A stretch of DNA of 46,474 nt from Verrucomicrobiia bacterium (GCA_020439995.1 JAGROY010000321.1:1-46474), one strand, 5' to 3'. Positions 17,637 through 26,259 are shown, numbered from the stretch's first letter. Made by a program: numbers and translations. The notes: a model not told the origin generated them from the sequence alone.

Positions 17637-17990
17637 GTCCTCGCAGTTTACCATTCCCCAAGGTCTCATAGGGAGCCTTGTAGATCCCTGAGGCGTCTAT
17701 GAGGACTTCGAAGTTCAGGGCGGCGAAGATGTGGCGGCAGATGGTTTGTTCGCGGGGGCGATGCGCAGTCGCGCCTTCTCCTCCATGCCTCGAAGTCGAG
17801 TGCCTGGTCGTAGTTGACCTGATGGATCTCGGTTTTTCCGCCCAAAGAAACACCGTGCGCCCTCCGGCATTGGCATCGCACCAGGCCCGCGTATCCCGCC
17901 CGACTCCAAAGACCAGCATCTCACAAGGTGCCAACGCCCGGACAAGCGTGCCCAGAGTTCCGTATTCCAACGAGCTGCAGGAGCGTGGCT
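17637..17990 (-). pseudogene. Methyltransferase-like gene fragment
   Basis: On the minus strand a short run reads EYGTLGTLVRALAPCEMLVF then GVGRDTRAWCDANAGGRTVF. This matches the SAM-binding start of the glucuronoxylan-methyltransferase-like (DUF579/PF21729 type) family as I know it. The continuation (TEIHQVNYDQALDFEAW) is in another frame, so at least one frameshift is present, and a third piece (NFEVLIDASGIYKAPYETLG) near 17640-17720 cannot be assigned. No start codon fits. It is a decayed fragment within the 2-kb gene graveyard downstream of parA. Confidence 0.45.
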
Positions 17991-18078
17991 GGTTTGCGAT
18001 TTGAGAAAGAGTGTTTCGATGGAAGGACGCATGGATCCGTCAATACTGGAACTCATCATTCCCATCCGTTCGAAACAC

Positions 18079-18187
18079 CAGGAGAGCAGGCTGTCTCCCG
18101 AGTTGAGTTCGCAGACTTGCACCCAGCAGCCGCAGAGCGGTGGCCTACAGTGAGCTGGCAAAAGAACTCCTGAACGCGCCGGGGTAA
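18079..18187. repeat. Duplicated scraps of the Hint fragment and parA tail
   Basis: Bases 18121-18187 are a diverged copy of the last 67 bases of parA (16077-16143), still readable as SSRRAVAYSELAKELL with a one-base deletion near the end. I count roughly 85-88 percent identity by eye. Directly before it, 18081-18120 matches 16189-16227 in the Hint fragment (gagcaggctgtctcc... cagacttgc). The two scraps are in the opposite order to the intact locus and are fused at a shared gc, so this is a rearranged second copy rather than a simple tandem repeat. Confidence 0.75.
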
Positions 18188-18301
18188 TCGCCACGAGAGC
18201 GCTTACGCACCAGCAGGGGGATACGGGGGCCATTTCTTCGAAGGCACTTCAGCAATAGACAGCCAGCATCGAGCAATATACGCTGGGAACCCTGCACAAC
18301 C

Positions 18302-18315
18302 GGAGTCTAGACTCC
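18302..18315. promoter_or_regulatory. 14-bp perfect palindrome upstream of usp
   Basis: GGAGTCTAGACTCC is a perfect inverted repeat with no spacer, 29 nt before the start codon of the universal stress protein. The size and place suit a dimeric repressor or activator site. A run of nine C bases (18329-18337) lies between it and the ATG, where a Shine-Dalgarno sequence would normally be. No regulator is identified. Confidence 0.4.
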
Positions 18316-18344
18316 ACCCAGCGTCGCTCCCCCCCCCGCCAAAC

Positions 18345-19244
18345 ATGAAAATATTCAAGAATATACTCGTTGGAATCGACTTCTCTGCCCCCTCGAAGCA
18401 AGCGCTCAAGCAGGCGGCCCGTATTGCTCAAGCGGAGGGCACCAGGCCTACCGTCGTCCACGTGGTGACGCCCTCTGAGATCGAAGACTACCAGCGCTAC
18501 TACAAAGCTTCAACCGATGTAATGCTCAAGGCGTTTCAAACGGGCGTCGAAGACATCGTCAGGGAGGAATTGGGATCGAGTGATGCGGCCAAATATACAA
18601 TTGCAATTGGTGTTCCCTATCATGAGCTCATGCGCGCTGCCGGAGATAGCCACTGTGATCTCCTCGTTCTCGGGAGTAGAGGCGACAATGCGGGAGCCCA
18701 TGATGTAGGGTTCTTTGCCGTAAAATGCGTTCGCCATTCTCCTGTGCCCGTTCTACTCAATCGCTGTGGCCACGCCAAGCCATTCGATCGTGTCGTTGCA
18801 TGTGTCGACTACTCAGCAGCTACCGAGAACGTTGTCGAAACTGCGGCTAAGGTCGCCCTCGACGAGCACGCAGAGCTGCACGTCATTCATGCCATTTGCC
18901 CACCATGGGCTCGCCCGACGCACGTCCGCTACAATTTCCAGACCATCGAGGACGAAGATTTTAAAAAGGAATATCGCGAACTCCTCGACGAACAAATGGA
19001 GGCCACCGTCCGAAAGGCGCGCGAAATCTTTCCGGCCAAAATCGAACAACACACTCTGGAGCATGCAAGTCGTGAGGAGGCATTGATCCGCTACCTTCGG
19101 GAAAATGACGCAGACCTTGCTGTTGTTGGCCGGACGGGCAACTCGGCAACGGCCCTCAAGCAGTTTCTAGTCGGCACCACCGCAGAACGTCTCATCCACC
19201 GGAGCCCGTGCTCCGTATTGACCGTCCCCGTCAAAGGCCAGTAG
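18345..19244 (+). CDS. Tandem-domain universal stress protein
   Basis: A 299-residue protein with two UspA domains. Domain 1 (about residues 1-145) opens with ILVGIDFSAPSKQALKQAARIA and has LLVLGSRGDNAGAHDVGFFAVKCVRHSPVPVLL. Domain 2 (about 148-299) opens with DRVVACVDYSAATENVVETAAKVA and closes with LAVVGRTGNSATALKQFLVGTTAERLIHRSPCSVLTVP. The second domain keeps the G-2x-G-9x-G-S/T-type ATP-binding loop in approximate form. Such proteins bind nucleotides and support survival in stress. It is monocistronic: gene remains precede it and about 250 nt without a convincing gene follow. Confidence 0.93.
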   Translation: MKIFKNILVGIDFSAPSKQALKQAARIAQAEGTRPTVVHVVTPSEIEDYQRYYKASTDVMLKAFQTGVEDIVREELGSSDAAKYTIAIGVPYHELMRAAGDSHCDLLVLGSRGDNAGAHDVGFFAVKCVRHSPVPVLLNRCGHAKPFDRVVACVDYSAATENVVETAAKVALDEHAELHVIHAICPPWARPTHVRYNFQTIEDEDFKKEYRELLDEQMEATVRKAREIFPAKIEQHTLEHASREEALIRYLRENDADLAVVGRTGNSATALKQFLVGTTAERLIHRSPCSVLTVPVKGQ

Positions 19245-19497
19245 CCGACTGGGAGAAATTACGGCGGCCATTTGCGATCGATAATCTTACTCGATCGCTG
19301 CATTTCCACCCCCTCTAGGCACGGAGCTTGAAAATCAGAGACTTCCGGCTTTACGTAGGCGATCAACCGTTCAAATCCACTTCCCCACCAGAGCCATAGA
19401 CTGAAAATCGTTCCAGCTCGACTCGGGGCACGATTCAGCGTCAAAGGCACAGGAGATTTCCGCATTGAGAATCTCCTTCAGCTGTCGATGTTTGCGC

Positions 19498-20208
19498 ATG
19501 CTCGAAGAACTTAAAGAACGCGTCGCCGAGGCGAATCGACAGCTTGGCCCGTCAGGATTGGTCAAGCTGACTTGGGGCAATGTCAGTGAGATTGACCGCG
19601 CATCGGGAATTGTCGGGATCAAGCCCAGTGGGGTTGACTACGCTTGCCTGAAGGCATCCGACATTGTGCTGGTGGATCTTGACGGGAACCGGATTGAGGG
19701 CACGCTGAATCCATCCTCGGACACGAAGACTCACCTGCACCTTTATCGCTCCTGGCCGGACATCGGTGGCGTCACTCACACCCACTCTCCATTCGCGACG
19801 GCTTTCTCCCAGGCTGGGCGGCCCCTGCCGTGCCTGGGTACCACCCATGCCGACCATTTTTACGGAACCGTCCCAGTCTGCCGGGCGCTCACTTCCGAGG
19901 AAGTGGCAGACGACTACGAACACAACACTGGTGTCGCGATTGTAGAACACTTTGCCAGGGAGAGCATCGATCCCATGCAAATGCCTGCAGTGCTCCAGCA
20001 CTACCACGCTCCCTTTACCTGGGGAAAGAGCGGTCTCGATTCGATTCACAATAGCATCGCGCTGGAAATGTGTGCGCAGATGGCGCTCTCCACCGTGCAA
20101 CTGGCTCCCGACACAGCTCCCCTGCCCTCCCATCTTTTGGACAAGCACTATCTGAGGAAACACGGCCCGGGAGCCTACTACGGCCAAGGCGGCAAAGCCG
20201 GACACTAA
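19498..20208 (+). CDS. araD: L-ribulose-5-phosphate 4-epimerase (class II aldolase family)
   Basis: A 236-residue enzyme close to E. coli AraD in length (231). Visible residues are the phosphate-binding KLTWGNVSEID and KPSGVDY, SSDTKTHLHLY, the zinc histidines in THTHSPFATAFSQAG, a third zinc His in HYHAPFTWG, and the late Tyr in GAYYGQGG. It interconverts L-ribulose 5-phosphate and D-xylulose 5-phosphate. ATG 19498 is chosen over an open frame starting at 19465, which lies outside the family alignment. The next gene, mnmH, starts 5 nt after its stop, which implies translational coupling between two functionally unrelated genes. No araA or araB is next to it. Confidence 0.9.
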   Translation: MLEELKERVAEANRQLGPSGLVKLTWGNVSEIDRASGIVGIKPSGVDYACLKASDIVLVDLDGNRIEGTLNPSSDTKTHLHLYRSWPDIGGVTHTHSPFATAFSQAGRPLPCLGTTHADHFYGTVPVCRALTSEEVADDYEHNTGVAIVEHFARESIDPMQMPAVLQHYHAPFTWGKSGLDSIHNSIALEMCAQMALSTVQLAPDTAPLPSHLLDKHYLRKHGPGAYYGQGGKAGH

Positions 20209-20213
20209 CACTC

Positions 20214-21323
20214 ATGCGAACTTGCACTTTTGACAGCTTTGACAGCGCGGATGGATACGATGACATCATCGACGTCCGGTCGCCGGCCGAATTCGCGGAA
20301 GATCACATTCCCGGTGCGATCAATCTTCCCGTTCTCAACAATGAAGAGCGGGTGATTGTGGGGACGCTACACCGTCAGGCGGGTGAATTTGAAGCGCGCA
20401 AGACCGGGGCAGGACTGATCTCTGCAAACATCGCACGGCATCTTTCTGCCTACTTTGACGACAAACCAAAGTCCTATCGGGCGCTGGTGTACTGCTGGCG
20501 GGGAGGTCAGCGCTCGAAGAGTCTCGCCACTGTCCTGGGCGCCGTGGGATGGCAGGCGACGCTCATTGCAGGAGGATACAAAACCTACCGGGCATTTGTC
20601 CGCAATGCGCTCGAAGAAATTTGTACGCGCCTCTCCCCGATCGTCCTGACTGGCCTCACCGGATCTGGAAAAACCCTGATCCTGCGTAGAATGCAGGAAC
20701 TGGGCGCGCCGCAGATTCTCGACCTGGAAGGACTCGCCAATCATCGGGGGTCATTGTTAGGGGATGAAGTGCGCGTCGACAATGCGCAGCAGCCGACACA
20801 AAAAGGCTTCGAATCCAGGCTCCTGCACGCGCTCGCAAAACTCGATCTGGAACGGCCGGTGTTCATTGAAAGCGAGAGCAAGCGGATCGGCACCCTCAAT
20901 TGTCCCGAACCGCTCTGGCAGAAAATGATCAATTCTCCGGTCGCCCTGGCCAATGTTTCGTTACAGGAACGGGCCCGGTATCTCGTCGATGATTACCAGC
21001 ACTTCATTTCCTCTCCTGAGCAGCTCATCGGCAAGCTACCGGTGTTGAAGAAAATGCACGGCGCGGGGCAGATCGAGGAATGGATCGAGATGACAAAGGC
21101 ACAGGCCTGGCTTCAGCTTTCAGAGTCCCTTCTCGCCGTTCACTACGACCCGTCGTACCGGCGATGCAGCAACTTCAACAAGGCGACATTCGAAGTCGAA
21201 GTGCTCAGGCTGGAGCAGCCATGCATCGACCAGACAATCGAAGAGCTCGCCAGATTCGAGGCGTCAGTCACTGCCGAATTATCAGCTGGCCCGCCTAGCC
21301 AAGGCGTCGTAGTCGGCGATTGA
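20214..21323 (+). CDS. mnmH: tRNA 2-selenouridine synthase MnmH (SelU)
   Basis: A 369-residue two-domain enzyme. The N-terminal rhodanese domain (about 1-125) has DDIIDVRSPAEFAEDHIPGA and the active cysteine Cys94 in YCWRGGQRS. The C-terminal P-loop domain has GLTGSGKT (147-154) and GLANHRGSLLG. MnmH exchanges sulfur for selenium at U34 of tRNAs for Glu, Gln and Lys, through a geranylated intermediate, and needs selenophosphate from SelD. The ATG at 20214 is 5 nt past araD; an upstream in-frame extension from 20070 overlaps araD and is rejected. The 3' end overlaps pyrD by 42 nt on the opposite strand. Confidence 0.93.
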   Translation: MRTCTFDSFDSADGYDDIIDVRSPAEFAEDHIPGAINLPVLNNEERVIVGTLHRQAGEFEARKTGAGLISANIARHLSAYFDDKPKSYRALVYCWRGGQRSKSLATVLGAVGWQATLIAGGYKTYRAFVRNALEEICTRLSPIVLTGLTGSGKTLILRRMQELGAPQILDLEGLANHRGSLLGDEVRVDNAQQPTQKGFESRLLHALAKLDLERPVFIESESKRIGTLNCPEPLWQKMINSPVALANVSLQERARYLVDDYQHFISSPEQLIGKLPVLKKMHGAGQIEEWIEMTKAQAWLQLSESLLAVHYDPSYRRCSNFNKATFEVEVLRLEQPCIDQTIEELARFEASVTAELSAGPPSQGVVVGD

Positions 21324-22370
21324 CTGGAGGACATCTCTCACCAGTGCCGGGCCACGATAGACCAGGCCGCTGTAAATTTGCACCAGCTGCGCTCCGGCTC
21401 GAAGTTTTTCCAGTGCGTCGTGACCATTCATGATGCCACCAACGCCGATGACAGGAATCTCGCCTTTCAACTTCTCCGCCAGAACCCGTATCACCGCCGT
21501 GGAGGCATCGGTGACAGGAGCCCCGCTCAGCCCGCCCGCTTCCCTGGCACAAGGATGGTCTTCAACAAACTTGCGGGCAATCGTGGTGTTCGTGGCAATC
21601 ACTCCATCGACCTCCGTTTCGAGAAAGACTCCCGCAAGCATCTGAACGTGATCAACCGAAAGGTCGGGCGCGATCTTGATCACGATTGGGACATAGTTGC
21701 TGTGGCGTCGACCGAGAACCTCTTGCTCCTCTTTCAGTCGGAGCAGCAAATCGCGGCAGGCAGCTTCGTCCTGAAGATCACGCAGCCCAGCTGTGTTGGG
21801 CGATGACAAATTAACCGCAACGTAGTCAGCCACTGGATAGGCGGCGCGGAGCCCGATGAGATAATCATCGATGGCCTGCGAGTTGGGCGTGTCCTTGTTC
21901 TTTCCGATGTTGAACCCGAGAACCCCGGAGAACTTCCGGTCGCGGACATTCTCAACCCCCCTCTCGATACCAGGATTATTGAATCCCATGCGATTAATAA
22001 TTGCCTCCGCTGATGGAATCCGGAACAACCTTGGCTTGGGATTTCCCGGTTGCGGTCGCGGTGTGATCGTGCCGATTTCGACAAAGCCAAATCCCATAGC
22101 CCCGAAGGCGTCGACGCAGCTGCCCTCTTTATCCAGTCCCGCAGCGAGTCCCAGTCGATTCGGGAACTTCAAACCCATGACCTCCACTGGCTGACTCGCA
22201 ATTTCCGGCGCCATCAAGCGATCAAAGCCAGAGCGGTGTGCCCATTTTAAACTGCCAAGGGTCAAATGGTGGGCGGATTCCGGGTCCAGCCCGAAAAGAA
22301 ACGGGCGGGCCAGCGGTTCATAGAGGTTGACCAGCGCTTCAGTGGTCGCCTTTCGCAGTGTGGAAAACAT
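21282..22370 (-). CDS. pyrD: Dihydroorotate dehydrogenase (quinone), class 2
   Basis: A 362-residue flavoenzyme of pyrimidine synthesis that oxidises dihydroorotate to orotate with quinone as acceptor at the inner membrane. Class 2 is shown by the N-terminal helical extension (LYEPLARPFLFGLDPESAHH). The core has NRLGLAAGLDKEG, GFVEIGTITPRPQPGNPKPRLFR, INRMGFNNPG, NLSSPNT (where class 2 enzymes carry the catalytic Ser nearby), IKIAPDLS, VIATNTTIAR, and GVGGIMNG with YSGLVYRGP for FMN. ATG 22370 is preferred; a GTG at 22397 would add nine residues. It converges with mnmH and overlaps it by 42 nt. Confidence 0.94.
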   Translation of the reverse strand: MFSTLRKATTEALVNLYEPLARPFLFGLDPESAHHLTLGSLKWAHRSGFDRLMAPEIASQPVEVMGLKFPNRLGLAAGLDKEGSCVDAFGAMGFGFVEIGTITPRPQPGNPKPRLFRIPSAEAIINRMGFNNPGIERGVENVRDRKFSGVLGFNIGKNKDTPNSQAIDDYLIGLRAAYPVADYVAVNLSSPNTAGLRDLQDEAACRDLLLRLKEEQEVLGRRHSNYVPIVIKIAPDLSVDHVQMLAGVFLETEVDGVIATNTTIARKFVEDHPCAREAGGLSGAPVTDASTAVIRVLAEKLKGEIPVIGVGGIMNGHDALEKLRAGAQLVQIYSGLVYRGPALVRDVLQSIADYDALARRAS

Positions 22371-22654
22371 TGGGCGCCAAACTGTGCCGATCACCACGTC
22401 GAATCAAGGGGAATCCCACCGGACTGGCGTTCGTCTGGACTCGTCTCGCGCAAAGTTTCGTTTGCCGCTTGACGGAGCCGATGCAGCCACTTAGTGACTC
22501 TTTATAGCGGGGGTGCTACTCCGTTTCCAACAACTACCTGCGAGGGCGGTGAGGTTCCACCCCAACCACCCGGAGCAGACCACTAATAACGCCGACGAGC
22601 ATACCCTGTTCCTTTCAGGCAAAGGGGTCATCGTTCAACTGTCCAGCCCACTGC

Positions 22655-23371
22655 ATGACTCTCCTCTACGAAGGTAAAGCCAAACGTCTGTATGACACGG
22701 ACGAACCGAACATCGTGCGCATGGAGTTCAAGGACGAGGCCACGGCGTTCAATGCCGAGAAGAAGGCCGTCTTTGCGGACAAAGGCCGCCTCAACAAAGC
22801 GGTGACCCTGGCGCTCTACAAGATGCTCGAAAAAGAGGGCGTCCGCACCCATTTCTACGCTGATCAGGATGATGTGAACATGCTCGTCCGGCGAGTCGAA
22901 ATCGTCCAGATTGAACTCGTCGTTCGCAACTACGTCGCGGGCAGCCTGCAAAAACGTACCGGACTTCCGGAAGGCCACAAATTGCGCCAGCCGATTGTCG
23001 AAACTTACTACAAGGACGACGCCCTCGGTGATCCAATCATCAACGATGATCACATCCGCGAACTGGAACTGGCCACGCCTGACGAACTCGCCCACATGCG
23101 CGAAGCGGGTCTTGAAGTGAACCGCATCATGACTGGATTCTTCGAGAAAGCCGGCATGAAACTGGTCGACTTCAAGCTCGAATACGGTCGCCTGCTCCCG
23201 GACAAAACCGAAGTTGTTCTGGCCGACGAAATTTCCCCCGACACCTGTCGCCTCTGGGATCTAGAGACAGGCGAGAAAATGGACAAGGATCGGTTCCGGC
23301 AGGACCTTGGCCAGGTGATGGAAAAATATGCTGAAGTCCTGACCCGAGTTGAAAATGCGATTGGAAGCTGA
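22655..23371 (+). CDS. purC: SAICAR synthase (PurC)
   Basis: A 238-residue enzyme that ligates aspartate to CAIR with ATP, step 8 of purine synthesis. Signatures are LLYEGKAKRLYDTD at the N-terminus, ELVVRNYVAGSL, VETYYKDDALGDPIINDDHI, KLVDFKLEYGRL and LADEISPDTCRLWD. The length matches the bacterial enzyme. It opens the purC-purS-purL-purQ operon, and its last 17 nt overlap the purS-like start. About 280 nt of non-coding sequence separate it from the divergent pyrD; I looked there for a purine riboswitch and saw none. Confidence 0.95.
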   Translation: MTLLYEGKAKRLYDTDEPNIVRMEFKDEATAFNAEKKAVFADKGRLNKAVTLALYKMLEKEGVRTHFYADQDDVNMLVRRVEIVQIELVVRNYVAGSLQKRTGLPEGHKLRQPIVETYYKDDALGDPIINDDHIRELELATPDELAHMREAGLEVNRIMTGFFEKAGMKLVDFKLEYGRLLPDKTEVVLADEISPDTCRLWDLETGEKMDKDRFRQDLGQVMEKYAEVLTRVENAIGS

Positions 23372-23813
23372 AGTCATCGGAAAATTTGAAACCGCAGGCG
23401 ACTGCGCAAAGTTGCTCTATGCCCCGCCACAGGGGAAACTCCGTTATCGTCGCACGAGGCACTACGAGATTGAGTTCGAGGGATCGGAGGAATCCGCCAG
23501 GGAATTCATTGATCTCGTGCTGGTGGATCACGTGAGCCACGAGGTTCACATTGGAAGCTCCTCCCCCGCTCTGAGCGGCTTCACATTTCACCTCGACTAT
23601 GGAATGAAGCCAACAGCGCTCGATCACGAAAAGGAGACGATCCTTCGTTACCATTCTGAACTGGAAAATCCGGGCTTTACGTTTTCGAGCCTCAAGATCA
23701 CCACCCGACTTTACGTTTTCGACGATGACGGCAAGGCCACTGCTGATGCCTTCGTCCAGGACATCGTGAACCCGGCTGTTCACGTCTGGAGTGTCCAGAG
23801 AGCAGCCAGCTGA
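23355..23813 (+). CDS. Tandem PurS-like subunit of FGAM synthase
   Basis: A 152-residue protein built of two similar halves, each resembling the 80-residue PurS fold. The ends of the halves align: HYEIEFEGSEESAREFIDLV with LYVFDDDGKATADAFVQDIV, each followed by a short strand (HEVHIG and HVWSVQ). The second half also keeps a PurS-like ALDHEKETILRYHSEL segment. PurS bridges PurL and PurQ, normally as a dimer. PurSL fusions of some bacteria carry two PurS repeats before PurL; here that part seems to be its own gene. ATG 23355 overlaps purC by 17 nt; purL starts 56 nt after the stop, in another frame. Identification rests on repeat pattern and operon position. Confidence 0.6.
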   Translation: MRLEAEVIGKFETAGDCAKLLYAPPQGKLRYRRTRHYEIEFEGSEESAREFIDLVLVDHVSHEVHIGSSSPALSGFTFHLDYGMKPTALDHEKETILRYHSELENPGFTFSSLKITTRLYVFDDDGKATADAFVQDIVNPAVHVWSVQRAAS

Positions 23814-23869
23814 GCCTTACGTTTTTCCTTTTTACCGTCTCACTACTTCCAACGGCGACCACTTCTCCA

Positions 23870-26248
23870 ATGATCCACGCCACTTACAGGCACATCACGA
23901 TTTCCAGCCTCGACGGCGAGGCTCTGGCAAAACTCAGCAGCGATATGAAACTTTCGCTGTCACGGGAGGACATGCTCGCCGTGCAAGCCTACTTCGCAAA
24001 GGCCAACCGCGAACCGACCGACGTAGAGCTGGAAGTGATCGCACAGACTTGGAGCGAACACTGCAAGCATCGGATCTTCGGTGCCCAAATCGAGCACACC
24101 ACGGAATCCGGCACCGAGATCGTCGATGGACTGTTCAAGACCTACATTAAAGCGATCACGGAAAAAATCATGGAGCAGAAGCCGGGCTTCGTCCTGTCTG
24201 CCTTCCACGACAATGCAGGCTTCATCGATCTGGACGACGACCTCGCAATCTGTTTAAAAGCCGAAACGCACAATCATCCATCGGCGATTGAGCCATACGC
24301 GGGGGCAAACACTGGACTGGGGGGTGTCATTCGCGATATCCTTGGAGCTGGCAAGGGAGCAAAGCCAGTGGCATCGCTGGACGTGTTTTGTTTCGGCAGC
24401 CCGGACACCCGGCAGGAAGATATCAAGGCAGACGATGTCATTCATCCGCTCGGAGTCATGCGCGGAGTCGTTCGCGGCGTTCGTGACTACGGCAATCGCA
24501 TGGGCATCCCAACAGTGTCTGGAGCGATCCAGTTTGACCCGGCCTACATTTACAATCCGCTGGTTTTCTGCGGCACCGCAGGCGTCATCCCGCGCGGTGA
24601 TATCGACAAGGCCATGGAGGCTGGACTCAAAATCATCGCTGTAGGTGGGCGCACAGGCCGCGATGGGCTCCATGGCGCAACCTTTTCCTCTGCCTCACTC
24701 ACGACGGACAGCCACGAGGAAGACCAACAGGCGGTGCAGATCGGCAATCCGATTGAAGAAAAAAAAGTCAGCGACTTCATTCTCGATGCACGGGCCCGTG
24801 GGTTGATTGTATTCATCACCGACTGTGGGGCTGGAGGATTCTCCAGTGCCGCAGGTGAAATGCTGAGCGAAACTGGCGGTCAGATCTATCTTGAACGCGC
24901 TCCGCTCAAAGAACCAGGCTTAGTCAGCTGGGAGATCTTCCTTTCGGAAAGTCAGGAGCGCATGGTACTCGCTGTGCGTGAGGAATCGATGTACGAACTG
25001 CGCGAACTTGCACGCATCTACGAAACCGAACTCACCGATCTCGGCGAATCGGACGGTTCGGGAATACTGAAGGTTTCCCACAATGGTGAAATGGTGTGCG
25101 AACTCGATTGCGCAGGTCTGCACGAGGCGCCGCGCCGCAGCATGGCTTCGACCCACAAACCAACCCGCACCGCCGCAATCGAAGTCCCCTGCGATCCAGC
25201 GGCTGACTTGGCGAAAGTGTTAGGCGACTTTGCAATCGTCTCCCGGGAGCCCATCATCCGTGAGTATGACCACGAAGTACAGGGAAACACCTTCCTGAAG
25301 CCGCTCGCCGGCGCTGCCGCCGATGCTCCGCAAGATGCAGCAGTCATGCGTGTCGACGATAGCGAAAAACTGTTCTCGATGGCAGTATCCATTCTTCCTG
25401 AATGGGGAAAATACGATCCTTTCGCAATGGGCCAAGCCTGCGTGGACGAATGCGTACGCCAGCTGATTCTTTCCGGGGCCAACCCCGAGCGCATCGCGAT
25501 TCTGGATAACTTCTGCATGGGGAATCCTGATGATCGCAATGAATTGGGCGCTCTGGTCGAAACAGTCAAAGGAATGGCGGAGGTCGCACTGGAGTACCAG
25601 GCACCGTTCGTCTCTGGAAAAGACTCGTTCTACAATTACTTTGAGACAGCGGACGGCCCGGTATCGATTCCTGTCACATTGTTAGTCAGTGGATTTGGCG
25701 TGGTCGAAGAAGCCGCGCATATCACGGGGTCATCGCTTCGCGGATCGGACAGCGTATTATTGCTGCTCGGCACCACGGAAAACGCGCTCGGAGGAAGTGT
25801 ATTTGCCCGGAAACGTGGAGTGAGCGGACAACCTGTTCCCCAAACGGATGCAAAAGCAAATTTCGCACTTTACCGCAGATACTACGAAGCCGTGTGCGCT
25901 GGTCTGGTGCTTTCTGCCCACGACATCGGTGAAGGCGGAATCGCGGTTGCCGCTGCAGAGATGGGATTCACGGGCAAACACGGCATTCACCTTGATCTTC
26001 CAGACGACGGACTGCCCCTTTCGGCCCACCTCTTCTCGGAATCGACCGGACGCCTACTGGTCGAAGTGGATGCCGAAAAAGCCGCCGCCGCTATCTCCCA
26101 TTTCGATGACTTCCCCTGCCTGCAACTGGGCGCAGCCAGCGAAGCCCATCGCTCACTTCGGATCACCCGCGCCGGAGAATCCATCATCGACGAAGATCTT
26201 AGCCAACTGAAATCTCTGTGGAAGAACGGCCTCAGCGGCTACTACTAG
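23870..26248 (+). CDS. purL: Phosphoribosylformylglycinamidine synthase, PurL subunit
   Basis: A 792-residue synthetase subunit that converts FGAR to FGAM with ATP and ammonia delivered by PurQ. Signatures are EPTDVELEVIAQTWSEHCKHR, CLKAETHNHPSAIEPYAGANTG with the catalytic His, GAGKGAKP, GGRTGRDGLHGATFSS, the auxiliary half with DECVRQLILSGANPERIAILDNF and PFVSGKDSF, and LVLSAHDIGEGGIAVAAAEMGF. It lacks a fused glutaminase, so it is the small type that needs PurS and PurQ. The LSREDMLAVQAYF start resembles the junction in PurSL fusions. ATG 23870 is tentative; ATG 23946 is a possible alternative. Confidence 0.94.
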   Translation: MIHATYRHITISSLDGEALAKLSSDMKLSLSREDMLAVQAYFAKANREPTDVELEVIAQTWSEHCKHRIFGAQIEHTTESGTEIVDGLFKTYIKAITEKIMEQKPGFVLSAFHDNAGFIDLDDDLAICLKAETHNHPSAIEPYAGANTGLGGVIRDILGAGKGAKPVASLDVFCFGSPDTRQEDIKADDVIHPLGVMRGVVRGVRDYGNRMGIPTVSGAIQFDPAYIYNPLVFCGTAGVIPRGDIDKAMEAGLKIIAVGGRTGRDGLHGATFSSASLTTDSHEEDQQAVQIGNPIEEKKVSDFILDARARGLIVFITDCGAGGFSSAAGEMLSETGGQIYLERAPLKEPGLVSWEIFLSESQERMVLAVREESMYELRELARIYETELTDLGESDGSGILKVSHNGEMVCELDCAGLHEAPRRSMASTHKPTRTAAIEVPCDPAADLAKVLGDFAIVSREPIIREYDHEVQGNTFLKPLAGAAADAPQDAAVMRVDDSEKLFSMAVSILPEWGKYDPFAMGQACVDECVRQLILSGANPERIAILDNFCMGNPDDRNELGALVETVKGMAEVALEYQAPFVSGKDSFYNYFETADGPVSIPVTLLVSGFGVVEEAAHITGSSLRGSDSVLLLLGTTENALGGSVFARKRGVSGQPVPQTDAKANFALYRRYYEAVCAGLVLSAHDIGEGGIAVAAAEMGFTGKHGIHLDLPDDGLPLSAHLFSESTGRLLVEVDAEKAAAAISHFDDFPCLQLGAASEAHRSLRITRAGESIIDEDLSQLKSLWKNGLSGYY

Positions 26249-26259
26249 CATCTGCGCAC

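Noticed and set aside
19259..19465. 68-residue minus-strand open frame between usp and araD
   Set aside because: No ribosome binding site, no recognisable motif, and composition unlike the neighbouring proteins; 19245-19497 is treated as non-coding.
22371..22654. Purine riboswitch or strong promoter upstream of purC
   Set aside because: No purine-aptamer loop sequences are seen; a TTGACG/TAGTGA pair with 17-nt spacing is too weak to report as a promoter.
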